Below, piece by piece: positions 43,401-52,353 of a stretch of 64,000 nucleotides of DNA. This DNA comes from Hymenobacter nitidus (GTDB taxonomy: Bacteria; Bacteroidota; Bacteroidia; Cytophagales; Hymenobacteraceae), in contig NZ_JAJADQ010000001.1 of the NCBI RefSeq assembly GCF_020447315.1, positions 434,001-498,000 on the forward strand, written 5' to 3'. Numbering within the stretch: position 1 is the stretch's first letter; each line of letters starts with the position of its first letter. Below the pieces are notes generated by a model that saw only the letters and a program-made list of their open reading frames with translations, was not told where the DNA came from and did no database searches. The position numbers and the translations under genes were made by a program.

Positions 43401-46400
43401 ACTTTCCCGAGGAGCGGGGCCAGTACAACTACAGCCCGGCCATCAAGGACAACGGCAAGCGCCTGACTTCGCCCCTGACCTCGCACTACGCCGGTATCAG
43501 CCGCGAAATCACCTTCGACACCGACTTCGATAACGCCAACGTCGAGTACATGGAGTTCTGGCTCATGGACCCCTTCATCAAGGGTGACCGGGGCAAGATC
43601 AACGACTCGGAGAATGCGCCGGTAAACAACGAAACCGGTGGTGAGCTGTACCTGAACCTGGGCTCGGTGTCGGAAGACGTGCTGCGCGACGGCAGCCAGT
43701 ACGAGTTTGAAAACGGCCTGCCCACCAGCCCGGCCGACATCAACCAGGACACCAAGCCGACCGACTGGGGCCGGGTGTCGCGCCAGCAGTTCCTGACTGA
43801 CGCCTTCAACACCACGCCCGGGGGCCGCGCCCGCCAGGATATTGGTTTGGAAGGCCTAGATGACAACGAGGAAAAAGCCTTTTTCGGGGCTATTACCGGG
43901 GCCTATGCCTCGGTAGACGACCCCTCGGCCGACAACTTCCGCCACCACCTCGACGACTTCTATACCAATAACAGCACGCAGGTGCTGGGCCGGTATAAGA
44001 ACTACAACGGTATGGAAGGCAACTCGCAGGAGAACAGCCAGCTCAGCTCCACGGCCTTTCCCGACAAGGAAGACCTGAACCGGGACAACGTCATTACGGA
44101 CACGGAGCGCTACTACGAGTGGCGCATGTCGCTGAAGCCCGACCAGATGGAAGTCGGCCAGAACTACATCGTCGACAAGGTTACGAACTCCATTACCGGC
44201 GACCAGGTGTCGTGGTACCAGTTCCGCATTCCGATTCGGCAGCCCTCGGGCGTAATCGTCAATGGCCAGACCGGTGAGCCCTTCGGCTACAAGTCCATTC
44301 GCTTCGTGCGCATGTACCTCACGGGCTGGCAGCAGCCGGTGGTGCTGCGCATGGTGCAGCCCCAGTTTGTGGCCAACCAGTGGCGCCGCTTCTTGAGCCC
44401 GATTTCCCAGCCCGGTGCGCCCTGCATCAACTGCGGCGAGGACAAGACGCCCTTCACCATTTCCACGGTCAGCATCGAGGAGAACGGTATTGCCAGCGTG
44501 AGCGGCACCGACGCTATTCCCTACGTGCTGCCGCCCAACATTCAGCGCGACAAGGAGTACGGCTCCAGCACCGTGAACCGCGAGCAGAACGAGCAGTCGT
44601 TGCGCCTGTGCGTGGAAGACCTGCGCGACGGCGTGGGCAAGGCAGCCTACAAGAACATCAACATTAGCATGCTGCGCTACAAGCAGCTGCGCATGTTCCT
44701 GCACGCCGAAAGCGACGACCAGCGCATCGTGAACGGCCCGGCCGGGCAGGTGCGCGCCTTTGTGCGCATTGGCACCGACTACACCCAGAACTACTACGAA
44801 TACTCGCTGCCCCTGCAGATCACCAAGCCGGGCTCGACCAACGAGCGGGACATCTGGCCTGAGGAAAACGAGGTGAAGATTTCCTTCCAGGAATTTATCG
44901 ACGCCAAGGCCACCCGCAACCAGACCAGCCCCAACCTGCTGGTACCATTTGTGAAGCAGCTGCCCAACGGGGCCACCATCACCATTGTTGGCAACCCCGA
45001 TTTCAGCGCGGTGCAGGGCGTCATGATTGGCGTGCTGAACCCGCAGGACGACAACGCCAGTAAGTCGGTGTGCATCTGGGCCGATGAGTTCCGGGTGTTC
45101 GACTTCGAGCGGGAAAACGGCTGGGCCGCTACCGCGCGCTTCAACACCAAGCTGGCCGACCTGGCCAATATTACGGCTACCGGCAGCTACACCTCCATCG
45201 GCTTCGGTGGCCTGCAGGACAAAGTGGCCCAACGCTCCCTCGACAACGTTATCCGCGGCGACTTCAACGCGGCCGTAGCCGCCGACAAGCTGCTGCCCGA
45301 GAAGCTGGGTTTGCGCATTCCGGTGCTGGTGCAGGCCGGCCAGGAAACCCGCAGCCCCAAGTACGACCCGCTCGACCCCGACACCCGCCTGGAACAGTCC
45401 CTGCTCAAGTTTAAATCAGAAGATGACAAGGCCGCCTACAAAAAGGAGGTCATCGACCAAACCAGTAGTCGAAGCATCAGTCTGCTGAACGTGCGCAAGG
45501 AGCGGCTGAACCCCGACAAGAAGGTGCGGCCCTACGACGTGGAGAACTTTGCCCTGAGCTACTCCCTGACCGAGCGCCTGCACACGGACATTCGCACCGA
45601 CCGGGACTTCACCAAGACCTACACCGGGGCCCTGGCCTATGTGTACCAGACGACGCCGAAGAACTACACCCCGCTGGCGTCTATCAAGGCCCTGGACTCG
45701 CCCTACCTGAAGATTTTCCAGGATCTGAACTTCACGCCCCTGCCCAGCCGCTTTGCCTTCCGCGCCGACCTGGACCGCCGCTACAACGAGCGGCAGCTGC
45801 AGCGCACCCAGTTGCCCGGCCAGGTGCCCACCACCGATGGTATTGCCCCCATCTACCAGAAGAGCTTTTTCTTCAACCGGATTTACGACCTGAAGTGGGA
45901 CCTGACCAAGAGCCTGATCTTCGACTACACGGCCAACAACCGGGCGGTAATTGACGAAGGCGTAGGCCCCTCGCTGGGCGACGACCCCATTGCGCGCGCC
46001 AACCGCGAGCAGCTGCGCGACAACCTGTTCAAGCGCGGCGGCCGGACCACCAACTTCAACCAGACCGTGGCCCTCACCTACCGGCTGCCCCTGGACAAGT
46101 TTCCGCTGACCGACTGGCTGTCGGCAGATACGCGCTATGCGGCCAACTACTCGTGGCAGGCTGCTTCCACGGCCCTGACGGCTCCGTTGTATCCTAACGC
46201 CACCGACCCGGACAGCCTGAAGCTGACTCAGTCCTTCAACCTAGGCAACACGGTGCAGAACAACGCCGAAATCAGCGCCAACGGCAAGATTGATTTGGTG
46301 AAGCTCTACAACAAGGTGCGCTTCCTCAACATCATCAACAATGCCCCGGCCCCGCTGCAGAAAGAGCGGGACGCCGGCCGCAAAGGCCTGATAACGCCGC

Positions 46401-47989
46401 CGGCCCTGGGCAAGCTGCAGGATAAAGCCCAGCAGCCGGCCGAAGCCGCCCAGGACTCGGCCAAAGGACCGGAGCTGCGCGTGCTCAAGGCTGTGCTCCG
46501 CTCCCTAATGACGGCCCGCTCCCTGAACTTCACCTACACCCGCAGCAGCGGCACTTTGCTGCCGGGCTACCTGCCGGGTACCAGCCTCTTCGGCCTGAAT
46601 AATGAGCTGGCCCCCGGAATTCCCTTCGTGCTGGGTCGGCAGTATGGTCTGGAAGAGCTGTACAACCAAGCCACTTCCAACGGCTGGTACACCCAGCGCA
46701 GCGACCTGCTGAACACGCCCTTCAGCTCGCTGATGACGGAAAACCTGACCCTGCGCACCGCTCTGGAGCCTTTCCGCGACTTCAACATTCAGCTCGACGG
46801 CCGCCGCCAACTGGTGCGCAACAACGAAACTTTCTACCGTCTGGCGGTAGATACGACCACGCTGGAGCCCTTCCGTGACCGTGTCACGGGCAACTACACC
46901 GGGGAGCTGGCGCCGCGCCTGCCCAACAGCACCGGCACGTTCAGCACCTCGTTCATCTCTATCCAGACGCTGTTTGGCGACCGGTCGGCCAACGGGGAGC
47001 AGTCCAAAGCTTTCGACCGGTTTGTAACAAACCGCGGAATCGTGCGGGAGCGGCTGCAGGCGGCCAACCCGGAAGCCTACGGCCCCGACCGCGCCACCAA
47101 GGCCGGCGTGTATGGCTACAACTCCCAGGACGTGCTGATTCCGGCCTTCATCGATGCCTACCAGGGCCGTTCCTCGGACGGCTACAAGGCCAAGAAGTTC
47201 AACCCGTTTGCCCTGTTGCCCATTCCCAACTGGCGCATCGACTACAACGGTCTGGCCGAGCTGCCCTTCATGAAGCGCTATTTCCGCTCGATTACGCTGA
47301 ACCACGCCTACGCTTCTACTTACAACGTGGCCAGCTACACCACGTCCACGCTGTATAACTCCCAGCCGGATTTCCTCTCCACGCTGACCAGCCAGAACAA
47401 CCAGTTTATTCCCTACTACATCATCGGGCAGGTCACGATTGCCGAGCGCCTGTCCCCGCTGATTGGCCTCAACTTCCAGACCCTGCAGAAAGTAACGGGC
47501 CGCCTGGAGTTGCGTACCGAGCGCAACATCACCCTGAATGCTACCAACGCCCAGGTGACGGAGCTGCACTCGCAGGAGCTGGTGGTGGGGTTTGGCTACG
47601 CCACGAACCGGTTGAAAATCCCGTTCCGCATCGGGGGTGAGCAGCGTGTGCTACGCAACGAGCTGACGGCCCGCCTGGACCTGTCGATTCGGGACAACAC
47701 CACTATTCAGCGCACCATCGAGGAAGTAGCCGACCCAACGACTATCCCAGACCCCAACGATCCTACCCGCAATATCATCACGGCGGGCAACGTGGGCCGG
47801 GCCCGGGGCCTCGCTACCAATGGTACCCGCCAGCTGCAGCTGCGCCCCACCATCGACTACGTGCTGAACCAGCGGCTAAACCTGCAGGTGTTCTTCTCGC
47901 GCACCGTTACCGAGCCGCGGGTGCAGAACTCCTTTAAGAACTCGGCAACCGAAGGCGGCCTGCAGCTTCGCTACAGCTTGTCGCAGTAA
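40421..47989 (+). CDS. sprA: T9SS outer-membrane translocon protein SprA
   Basis: About 2520 aa, the giant beta-barrel that forms the type IX secretion channel. The N-terminus has a signal segment (SLTATIVVVASLLAWWSQA), a linker, and then the SprA blocks: EEYSEWQQREAIRRYFRERS, PKIYLGPIADRLFGGSYVDIRPNG, LRMGARFNRNLNPTLTLRQQ. Strand-rich sequence continues to the final LQLRYSLSQ. No ATG lies before the signal segment: the frame offers TTG at 40421 and TTG at 40430, so a TTG start is likely. It is flanked by ruvA and gcvH as in other Bacteroidota. Cargo genes in the window include 2271-3497, 9702-13202 and 55331-57064. Confidence 0.96.
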   Translation: MLHLNSGKKSLTATIVVVASLLAWWSQAAPIGAGPFAMRQLWAWLPKAGRRARVALAPDTPRVVLPDTSRYRPSRRPKVEPEDRPGSPFAPQRRQSPLILDLPSNVNLQVTPDDSLEYYDVREKVGADIDFRDPSLMTFEEYSEWQQREAIRRYFRERSAGGVAGDENTPENRRLIPKIYLGPIADRLFGGSYVDIRPNGAVTLRMGARFNRNLNPTLTLRQQRVGDFQYEQNMNLNLTGQIGEKLRLTFNYDTKAAFDFENNMKLDYTGYETEIIRKVELGNVSLPLNNSLIQGGQNLFGVKTQLQFGKLAVTAVASTLRGTADAVSVQNGAQSRNFELKASQYERDRHFFLAQFFRDRYDATLRNLPTIQSGIDITHIEVYVTNDNRQSDNLRNVVGLMDLAEPARVYRQQFRRSPNRLPADNTSNREYQDIVVSGGNEARDAETADQYLQRQNLSKTIDYERVRARLLDAREYTFNAQLGYLSLNTPLLPEQVLAVSYQYTYNGKTYTVGDIATNNSGVQQGQVLYLKLLKASNPGVGLANPGENTENLNLLTRNLPTWDLMMKNIYSLNASQLNRDNFQLQIVYKDDQTGVDLISLKEGQRLVNVPLIQVLNLDNVNPNNDQNPDGNFDFFPGTTIDPDLGKIIFPVVEPFGGYLRAQFDTTGRAGGNPQLEREFARKYVYQELYNQTQSDAQQRQEKDKFFLRGRFQATATDEINLPGLGIAEGSVRVTSGSTLLEEGRDYQVFYDQAKVKILNPSYLNSANELKVSFEKNALVQVQPRKLLGARFDYRLNQDVNFGATVLHLLENQAPGINRVNIGDEPGNNTIYGFDVNMRRDSRALTKYLDMLPLISTKEPSSVAFSGEIAQLLPGRSKLGRGEDGVSYIDDFENARTPYSLGGVSAATAWRLSSTPSPLVAPNATNREYAFKRAKLAWYTVDQTYYTGGPGKPGNISDNELKNHYVRGIERTEIFPNRDVGATGNGFEYSFDMAYFPEERGQYNYSPAIKDNGKRLTSPLTSHYAGISREITFDTDFDNANVEYMEFWLMDPFIKGDRGKINDSENAPVNNETGGELYLNLGSVSEDVLRDGSQYEFENGLPTSPADINQDTKPTDWGRVSRQQFLTDAFNTTPGGRARQDIGLEGLDDNEEKAFFGAITGAYASVDDPSADNFRHHLDDFYTNNSTQVLGRYKNYNGMEGNSQENSQLSSTAFPDKEDLNRDNVITDTERYYEWRMSLKPDQMEVGQNYIVDKVTNSITGDQVSWYQFRIPIRQPSGVIVNGQTGEPFGYKSIRFVRMYLTGWQQPVVLRMVQPQFVANQWRRFLSPISQPGAPCINCGEDKTPFTISTVSIEENGIASVSGTDAIPYVLPPNIQRDKEYGSSTVNREQNEQSLRLCVEDLRDGVGKAAYKNINISMLRYKQLRMFLHAESDDQRIVNGPAGQVRAFVRIGTDYTQNYYEYSLPLQITKPGSTNERDIWPEENEVKISFQEFIDAKATRNQTSPNLLVPFVKQLPNGATITIVGNPDFSAVQGVMIGVLNPQDDNASKSVCIWADEFRVFDFERENGWAATARFNTKLADLANITATGSYTSIGFGGLQDKVAQRSLDNVIRGDFNAAVAADKLLPEKLGLRIPVLVQAGQETRSPKYDPLDPDTRLEQSLLKFKSEDDKAAYKKEVIDQTSSRSISLLNVRKERLNPDKKVRPYDVENFALSYSLTERLHTDIRTDRDFTKTYTGALAYVYQTTPKNYTPLASIKALDSPYLKIFQDLNFTPLPSRFAFRADLDRRYNERQLQRTQLPGQVPTTDGIAPIYQKSFFFNRIYDLKWDLTKSLIFDYTANNRAVIDEGVGPSLGDDPIARANREQLRDNLFKRGGRTTNFNQTVALTYRLPLDKFPLTDWLSADTRYAANYSWQAASTALTAPLYPNATDPDSLKLTQSFNLGNTVQNNAEISANGKIDLVKLYNKVRFLNIINNAPAPLQKERDAGRKGLITPPALGKLQDKAQQPAEAAQDSAKGPELRVLKAVLRSLMTARSLNFTYTRSSGTLLPGYLPGTSLFGLNNELAPGIPFVLGRQYGLEELYNQATSNGWYTQRSDLLNTPFSSLMTENLTLRTALEPFRDFNIQLDGRRQLVRNNETFYRLAVDTTTLEPFRDRVTGNYTGELAPRLPNSTGTFSTSFISIQTLFGDRSANGEQSKAFDRFVTNRGIVRERLQAANPEAYGPDRATKAGVYGYNSQDVLIPAFIDAYQGRSSDGYKAKKFNPFALLPIPNWRIDYNGLAELPFMKRYFRSITLNHAYASTYNVASYTTSTLYNSQPDFLSTLTSQNNQFIPYYIIGQVTIAERLSPLIGLNFQTLQKVTGRLELRTERNITLNATNAQVTELHSQELVVGFGYATNRLKIPFRIGGEQRVLRNELTARLDLSIRDNTTIQRTIEEVADPTTIPDPNDPTRNIITAGNVGRARGLATNGTRQLQLRPTIDYVLNQRLNLQVFFSRTVTEPRVQNSFKNSATEGGLQLRYSLSQ

Positions 47990-48014
47990 AGCCCAACAGG
48001 GCAGCACCGCTAAC

Positions 48015-48056
48015 ACAGCCACCAGGCTCCGCAAAGGGCCGGTGGCTGTTTTTTTT
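48015..48056 (+). terminator. Intrinsic terminator of ruvA-sprA
   Basis: A 9-bp stem (48015-48023 with 48041-48049) plus inner pairs, followed by T8. It lies 26 bp past the sprA stop. Confidence 0.9.
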
Positions 48057-48062
48057 GGATTT

Positions 48063-48077
48063 CCGGCAATTTGCCGG
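48063..48077. promoter_or_regulatory. Perfect short palindrome upstream of gcvH
   Basis: Two 7-bp arms with a 1-nt centre, 34 bp upstream of the gcvH -7 box. The placement suits an operator, but no known site is recognised. Confidence 0.35.
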
Positions 48078-48110
48078 GGCCAGGCTTTAGCCATTTCGCA
48101 AGCCAACACG

Positions 48111-48118
48111 TACTTTTG
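48111..48118 (+). promoter_or_regulatory. Candidate -7 box for gcvH
   Basis: TACTTTTG is a perfect TAnnTTTG match, 48 bp before the ATG at 48167. No clear -33 TTG. Confidence 0.45.
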
Positions 48119-48166
48119 GCCTCGGGCGCCCCGCGCCGGTTTTCACCCCTCCCAAAACAATACTCC

Positions 48167-48547
48167 ATGAATCTCCCCGCTAATCTGAAGTACACCAAAG
48201 AGCACGAATGGGTCCGTGTGGAAGGCAACGTTGCTTATATCGGCATCACCGACCACGCCCAGAAAGAGCTTGGTGACATCGTCTATGTTGATATCGACAC
48301 CCTCGACAAGGAAGTAGCCCAAAACGACATATTTGGCACGGTTGAAGCCGTAAAAACGGTTTCTGACCTTTTCAGCCCGGTTTCCGGCACCGTAGTGGAA
48401 ATCAACGAGAAGCTCGACGGCAGCCCCGAAACGGTAAACTCCGACCCGTATGGCGACGGCTGGATGATTAAGATGGAACTCTCCAACCCGTCCGAAATCG
48501 ACGCCCTGCTGACGGCTGAAAGCTACGGTGAGCTGATCGGCGCCTAA
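48167..48547 (+). CDS. gcvH: Glycine cleavage system H protein
   Basis: A 126-aa lipoyl carrier that shuttles the aminomethyl group between P and T proteins of glycine cleavage. The ATG at 48167 gives [16 protein letters not shown], the normal GcvH start. The lipoyl attachment site is Lys63 in [15 protein letters not shown]. Family blocks [17 protein letters not shown] and [16 protein letters not shown] complete it. No other gcv genes are near. It follows sprA but is separated by a strong terminator and has its own -7 box. In organisms using lipoyl relay, GcvH also serves protein lipoylation generally. Confidence 0.97.
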   Translation: MNLPANLKYTKEHEWVRVEGNVAYIGITDHAQKELGDIVYVDIDTLDKEVAQNDIFGTVEAVKTVSDLFSPVSGTVVEINEKLDGSPETVNSDPYGDGWMIKMELSNPSEIDALLTAESYGELIGA

Positions 48548-48562
48548 CCCGCGCTTCGCACC

Positions 48563-48970
48563 GTGCAGCCTGTTGCGCCGCCCCCGTCCCGTCGCCGAGC
48601 CTTGGCTGCTCTGCCGCTGGCGTGGGCGGCGTTTGTGTTGGTCCTGACGCTGACCCCAGCCCAGGATATGCCTGCCGTACCGCCTTGGGAGCTTCTTTCC
48701 TTCGACACGGCGGCTCATGCCTTCGTCTTTTTTGTTCTGGCTGCCCTGAGCTATTTTTCCAGTGTGCGCCAGCGCCGCTTTCCCCGCCGCCGCACCTACG
48801 CTTTCAGTCTGGTGCTGGCCGAGGGTCTTCTGCTGGGTAGCCTTATCGAGTTCCTGCAAATCACGATGGACCTGGGCCGGCACGGCGAATGGTCTGATCT
48901 GCTCAGTGATGGTATCGGCACCATTGTCGGTCTATTGCTGGCCCACGCCTGCCGCCGCTGGTGGGCCTAA
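48563..48970 (+). CDS. VanZ-like membrane protein
   Basis: A 135-aa protein with four hydrophobic segments (about 12-30, 43-65, 75-95 and 112-128). The VanZ pattern is present: DTAAHAFVFFVLAAL after the first loop, GSLIEFLQ in the third segment and SDLLSDGIGTIVGLLL in the fourth. The start is GTG at 48563, 15 bp past gcvH, so the pair is probably cotranscribed. VanZ of enterococci contributes to teicoplanin resistance; in Bacteroidota the role is unknown. The M28 gene starts 10 bp past its stop. Confidence 0.88.
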   Translation: MQPVAPPPSRRRALAALPLAWAAFVLVLTLTPAQDMPAVPPWELLSFDTAAHAFVFFVLAALSYFSSVRQRRFPRRRTYAFSLVLAEGLLLGSLIEFLQITMDLGRHGEWSDLLSDGIGTIVGLLLAHACRRWWA

Positions 48971-48980
48971 CCCTGCTGCC

Positions 48981-50294
48981 ATGCTCCCCGCTATTTCCTC
49001 CGTGGTCTTTCGTCGTCTGCTGGGCCTTGGTATTGGAGTAGGGCTGGTTGCCGTCAAGGCGCCTACTGTCTGTGCCCAGGACATGGGCCGGGCCCGGGCC
49101 ACCATCACAACCCTGGCGGCCCCGGCGATGCATGGCCGCGGCTACGTAAAAAAAGGCGAGCAGCGGGCCGCCGACTATATCCGTCGGCGCTTCCAGCAGT
49201 TAGGACTCCGCTCATTCACGCACCGGTATGCCCAGCATTTCCCGGTTTCCATCAATACTTTTCCCGGGCGATGCACGCTCCTGCTCGATGGCAGGGCCTT
49301 GGAGCCAGGCGCCGATTTCATTCTGGAACCCGCCTCCGGTTCGGGCGACATCACGGGTCCGCTTACCCTGTTAGACACTCTCATCTTCACGGATGAAGCC
49401 GCCGGCCAACGTTTCTTAGCTCGCTCCTTGCAGAAGCAGGTCCTCGTGCTGCGGCAGCGGGATGCCGAGCGCATCCGTACGCTCCCGGAGGCCTTTGCCC
49501 AGCATCTCACCCAAGCAGCCGCCCTCATAACCCTGGTCCCGGATAAGCTCACTGCTTCCCTGGCCGGTCATCAGATTTCTCAGCCCCGGCTGCAGGTCAT
49601 GGCCCACCGCTGGCCACTACAGAGCAAGCAGGCCACCGTGCAAGTCGACGCAGTGCTGCTGCCCAAGTATCCCGCGCGCAATATCATCGGGTACGTGCCG
49701 GGCAGCATCCAACCTGACTCCTTTCTGGTTGTTTCCGCGCATTACGACCATCTGGGCCGCATGGGCAAGAACGTCTACTTTCCGGGCGCCAACGACAATG
49801 CCAGCGGTACTGCTCTGCTGCTAGAGTTGGCCGCTTATTACGCCAAGCCCGAGAACCAACCGGCTTATTCCGTTGTCTTCATGGCCTTCGGCGCTGAAGA
49901 GGCCGGCTTGCTGGGCTCTTCCTATTTTGTACAACACCCGCTTTTTCCGCTGGCCAACATCCGCTTCCTAGTCAATCTTGATCTAGAAGGCACGGGGCAG
50001 GATGGCATAACCGTCGTAAATGGCCGGGTATTGGAGCAGCCCTTCAAAGCACTGGAAAAGCTCAACGCAGGGCAGCGCTTTCTTACCAGCATAGCGCCCC
50101 GGGGCCGCGCCGCCAACTCCGACCATCACCCTTTCTCGGAGCAAGGCGTACCAGCTTTCTTCCTCTATACCCGCGGCGGCAGCAAGGCCTACCACGACAT
50201 CTACGACCAGCCGGAAAATCTGCCCTTAACTGCCTTTGCCGGCGTTTATCAGTTGGTAATTGCTTTTTTCAGCACGCTGGCAACAAGCAAATAG
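48981..50294 (+). CDS. Secreted M28 family metallopeptidase
   Basis: A 437-aa exported peptidase. The ATG at 48981 gives a signal peptide ending VCA, then Gln. Residues ~90-240 may form an inserted PA-like region. The M28 zinc ligands follow: His and Asp in VSAHYDHLGR, Asp in GANDNASGTALLLELA, the Glu pair in FGAEEAGLLGS, Asp in LVNLDLEG, and His in SDHHPFSEQGVPAFF. All positions of a two-zinc aminopeptidase are kept, and the cyclase marker WCLGSQYW of the other M28 gene is absent, so it is likely a true aminopeptidase. It lies 10 bp past the VanZ-like gene. Confidence 0.88.
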   Translation: MLPAISSVVFRRLLGLGIGVGLVAVKAPTVCAQDMGRARATITTLAAPAMHGRGYVKKGEQRAADYIRRRFQQLGLRSFTHRYAQHFPVSINTFPGRCTLLLDGRALEPGADFILEPASGSGDITGPLTLLDTLIFTDEAAGQRFLARSLQKQVLVLRQRDAERIRTLPEAFAQHLTQAAALITLVPDKLTASLAGHQISQPRLQVMAHRWPLQSKQATVQVDAVLLPKYPARNIIGYVPGSIQPDSFLVVSAHYDHLGRMGKNVYFPGANDNASGTALLLELAAYYAKPENQPAYSVVFMAFGAEEAGLLGSSYFVQHPLFPLANIRFLVNLDLEGTGQDGITVVNGRVLEQPFKALEKLNAGQRFLTSIAPRGRAANSDHHPFSEQGVPAFFLYTRGGSKAYHDIYDQPENLPLTAFAGVYQLVIAFFSTLATSK

Positions 50295-50345
50295 GCATTC
50301 CTCGCAACGGTGGCTATCAGCGTTGCTTCAAACTTGTCTGAAAAC

Positions 50346-50393
50346 AACAATCCCGGAATTCTCTGACTTTAGTCAAAGAATTCCGGGATTGTT
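50346..50393. terminator. Bidirectional hairpin terminator
   Basis: A perfect 16-bp stem (50346-50361 with 50378-50393) with a second inner stem (50364-50368 with 50371-50375). It lies between convergent genes, with T-rich sequence beyond it on the minus strand. Confidence 0.8.
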
Positions 50394-50425
50394 AGATTAT
50401 ATCGTAGTTCGGGGCAGTCGGCGGC

Positions 50426-50968
50426 TTAGCCGTTCGACTTGAACGAGGCCATGATCTGCTTGGCAACAGCTTCCCACTCGGGCTTCTGGCGGTCGGCGCA
50501 GGTGAAGTTGCACATCAGCAATTTGCCTTCTACGTCGGTGAAGAAAACCAGATTGTACACCTCGTGGCCGAGTTCGGGCTTCATCAGTTCCATGTAACCA
50601 ATTTTGCGGCCGTTTACCTCTTTAACGCCTTTGTTGAACCACTTCGCCTCCTTGTACTGCTTGGAGTACATCTTGTAGAAGTTCTCGGCATACATGTCAA
50701 TCATGTCCTGATCGGCAGTGTTGTCGGTATAGGTGAAGGCGATGCTGGCCTCTTTGCTATTGGTGTAGATAACGCTGGGACGGCTCTGCGCTTTGGCGTA
50801 GTTGAAGTCCATCTGCTGCTCGCTCATCACCTCGAAGCCCTTGGGAATCAAGATTTCAACCCGCTCGCTGAGAACACGCTTTTTAATCATTTCCACCTCA
50901 GCGAAAGGGCGGAATGCCGACAGCAACAGCGTCAAGCAAAGTACGGGAGCTAGTAAGGCTTTTTTCAT
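50426..50968 (-). CDS. Exported protein, unknown function (PsbP/DcrB-like strand pattern)
   Basis: A 180-aa protein starting at the ATG at 50968 (MKKALLAPVLCLTLLLS) with a signal peptide ending PFA; the likely mature N-terminus is Glu, an exception to the Gln rule seen in its neighbours. The mature part reads as one small domain: ILIPKGFEVMSEQQM, SIAFTYTDNTA, an amphipathic helix MYAENFYKMYSKQYKEA, then VNGRKIGYMELMKP and NLVFFTDVEGKLLMCNFTCAD, ending with a helix VAKQIMASFKSNG. This order resembles PsbP/DcrB-fold proteins, but that is an impression without a search. No partner gene is close. Confidence 0.72.
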   Translation of the reverse strand: MKKALLAPVLCLTLLLSAFRPFAEVEMIKKRVLSERVEILIPKGFEVMSEQQMDFNYAKAQSRPSVIYTNSKEASIAFTYTDNTADQDMIDMYAENFYKMYSKQYKEAKWFNKGVKEVNGRKIGYMELMKPELGHEVYNLVFFTDVEGKLLMCNFTCADRQKPEWEAVAKQIMASFKSNG

Positions 50969-51300
50969 AGTAGTGGCTGAAAAAAACGTGGAATTCAAGG
51001 GTAAGTAAGACTCCAAACTTCGAGTAGTCACTCTGTTCGGATAACACAATTTAGGCAGAAAATCTGAAGCTGCAAATTTTCGTCTGAAAATAATTGGCTT
51101 GCGGAGCTCAAACCGGCCTGATGATTCAGAAAAAAGCGGTTTTAAGCTTGTTAAGGGCATTTACGAAAAATATACATTTCTGGATGTCCTCGGGGTCAAC
51201 ATAAAATTTCCGGAAGTGGTATAGCAAATAAACTATACCAAAATTTATGTCAAAAGTTCAATTCTACATACTTATAGGCATTAGCTAAAAACCGTGGTAC
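50969..51300. other. A+T-rich intergenic region with a hairpin
   Basis: 332 bp between two minus-strand genes. A hairpin with an 8-bp inner stem (51217-51224 with 51233-51240) and outer arms of about 10 bp (51199-51209 with 51241-51250, one bulged A) lies 51 bp past the yicC stop. No gene is visible, and no -7 box matches well. Confidence 0.55.
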
Positions 51301-52194
51301 TCAAAGAATGTTATTGATTTGTTCCTTGATTTTCTCGAGCTCTTCCTTCATGCCGACAACCAGGTGCTGGACCACCGAATCGTTTGCTTTTGAGCCAATT
51401 GTGTTGATTTCGCGGCCAATTTCCTGCGAAATAAACGCTAATTTCTTTCCGCTGGGCTCGGGTATAGCTACAGTTTCGATGAAGTACTGCAAATGACTGG
51501 TCAAACGGACCTTTTCCTCGGCAATGTCAAGCTTCTCAATATAGTATAGCACCTCCTGTTCGAAGCGCACCGGATTGAACTGCTCGTGGCTGGTAAGCTC
51601 GGCCAGGTGCTGCTGCAAACGCTGGCGCACGTGCTCGATACGGGCCGGGTCGTGGCGCTCTACCTCGCGCAGCTGCTGCTGAATCTGCTCGACGTATCCG
51701 ACAATCTCTGCGGTGAGGGCCTGCCCTTCGTCGTGGCGAAACTGGTTGACGCGCTCCAGGGCCTCGGTCACCAGGGGCAGCAATTCATCCCAGCCGATTT
51801 CCTCCTCTTCATCGGCCACGGCCGCTTCGGTGGGGGCCTGCAGTACGCCGGGCATGTGCAGCGCCAGCGCAAACAACTGGTCCTTGGGGGCTCCTACCAG
51901 CTCGGCGGCCTTTTCCAGCTCCCGATACGAGGCCAGCAGGGCATCCTGATTGAGCACGGCGCTGGGCCGGACGGCATTGCGGGGCCGAACGAAGTCGAAG
52001 CTCAGGTTGACTTTGCCCCTGACCAGCGCTTTGGTTATAATATTTCGAAGCTCCAGTTCCCGATCCTGCAGGAAGCGGGGCAGCCGCAAACTCAAATCCA
52101 GCGTCTTGGAATTCAGGGACTTTATTTCGACCGTGGCCGAATAACGGTCAGTCTCGCGGTGTGCGATACCGTAACCGGTCATGGACAAAAGCAT
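51301..52194 (-). CDS. yicC: YicC family endoribonuclease
   Basis: A 297-aa cytoplasmic protein of the YicC/YloC family, members of which are RNA endonucleases. The start MLLSMTGYGIAHRE matches the universal SMTG-x-G opening, followed by EIKSLNSKTLDLSLRLPRFL. The C-terminal DUF1732 region is complete: RLTSHLQYFIETV, PSGKKLAFISQEIGREINTIGSKAND and a final VVGMKEELEKIKEQINNIL. It is single and divergent from the TonB receptor gene, with its own -7 box. Confidence 0.93.
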   Translation of the reverse strand: MLLSMTGYGIAHRETDRYSATVEIKSLNSKTLDLSLRLPRFLQDRELELRNIITKALVRGKVNLSFDFVRPRNAVRPSAVLNQDALLASYRELEKAAELVGAPKDQLFALALHMPGVLQAPTEAAVADEEEEIGWDELLPLVTEALERVNQFRHDEGQALTAEIVGYVEQIQQQLREVERHDPARIEHVRQRLQQHLAELTSHEQFNPVRFEQEVLYYIEKLDIAEEKVRLTSHLQYFIETVAIPEPSGKKLAFISQEIGREINTIGSKANDSVVQHLVVGMKEELEKIKEQINNIL

Positions 52195-52230
52195 GGAGAG
52201 TATGGGCTAGAGGGCAGATGAAAGCGGGTG

Positions 52231-52238
52231 CAAAAGTA
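52231..52238 (-). promoter_or_regulatory. Candidate -7 box for yicC
   Basis: On the minus strand these bases read TACTTTTG, 36 bp before the yicC ATG. No -33 TTG is clear. Confidence 0.4.
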
Positions 52239-52323
52239 ATGGTTTTCAACTCAGTATGTATATATACCCCTGGGAATAACATAAGGGTAACCTTGTCGAA
52301 ATACTGGCATAATAGGGCTACGG

Positions 52324-52331
52324 TAGCTTTG
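52324..52331 (+). promoter_or_regulatory. Candidate -7 box for the TonB receptor gene
   Basis: TAGCTTTG matches TAnnTTTG, 22 bp before the ATG at 52354. The nearest upstream TTG (52293-52295) is 28 bp away. Confidence 0.4.
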
Positions 52332-52353
52332 TGAAACGAAAAATCACAGCCGT

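Noticed and set aside
40766..43486. 906-codon open frame antisense to sprA
   Set aside because: High G+C and codon bias of sprA keep the reverse frame open. The translation is low-complexity in Val, Gly, His and Gln, with no domain pattern.
43856..45232. 458-codon minus-strand frame over sprA
   Set aside because: Same artefact: no start context, no family resemblance, fully inside sprA.
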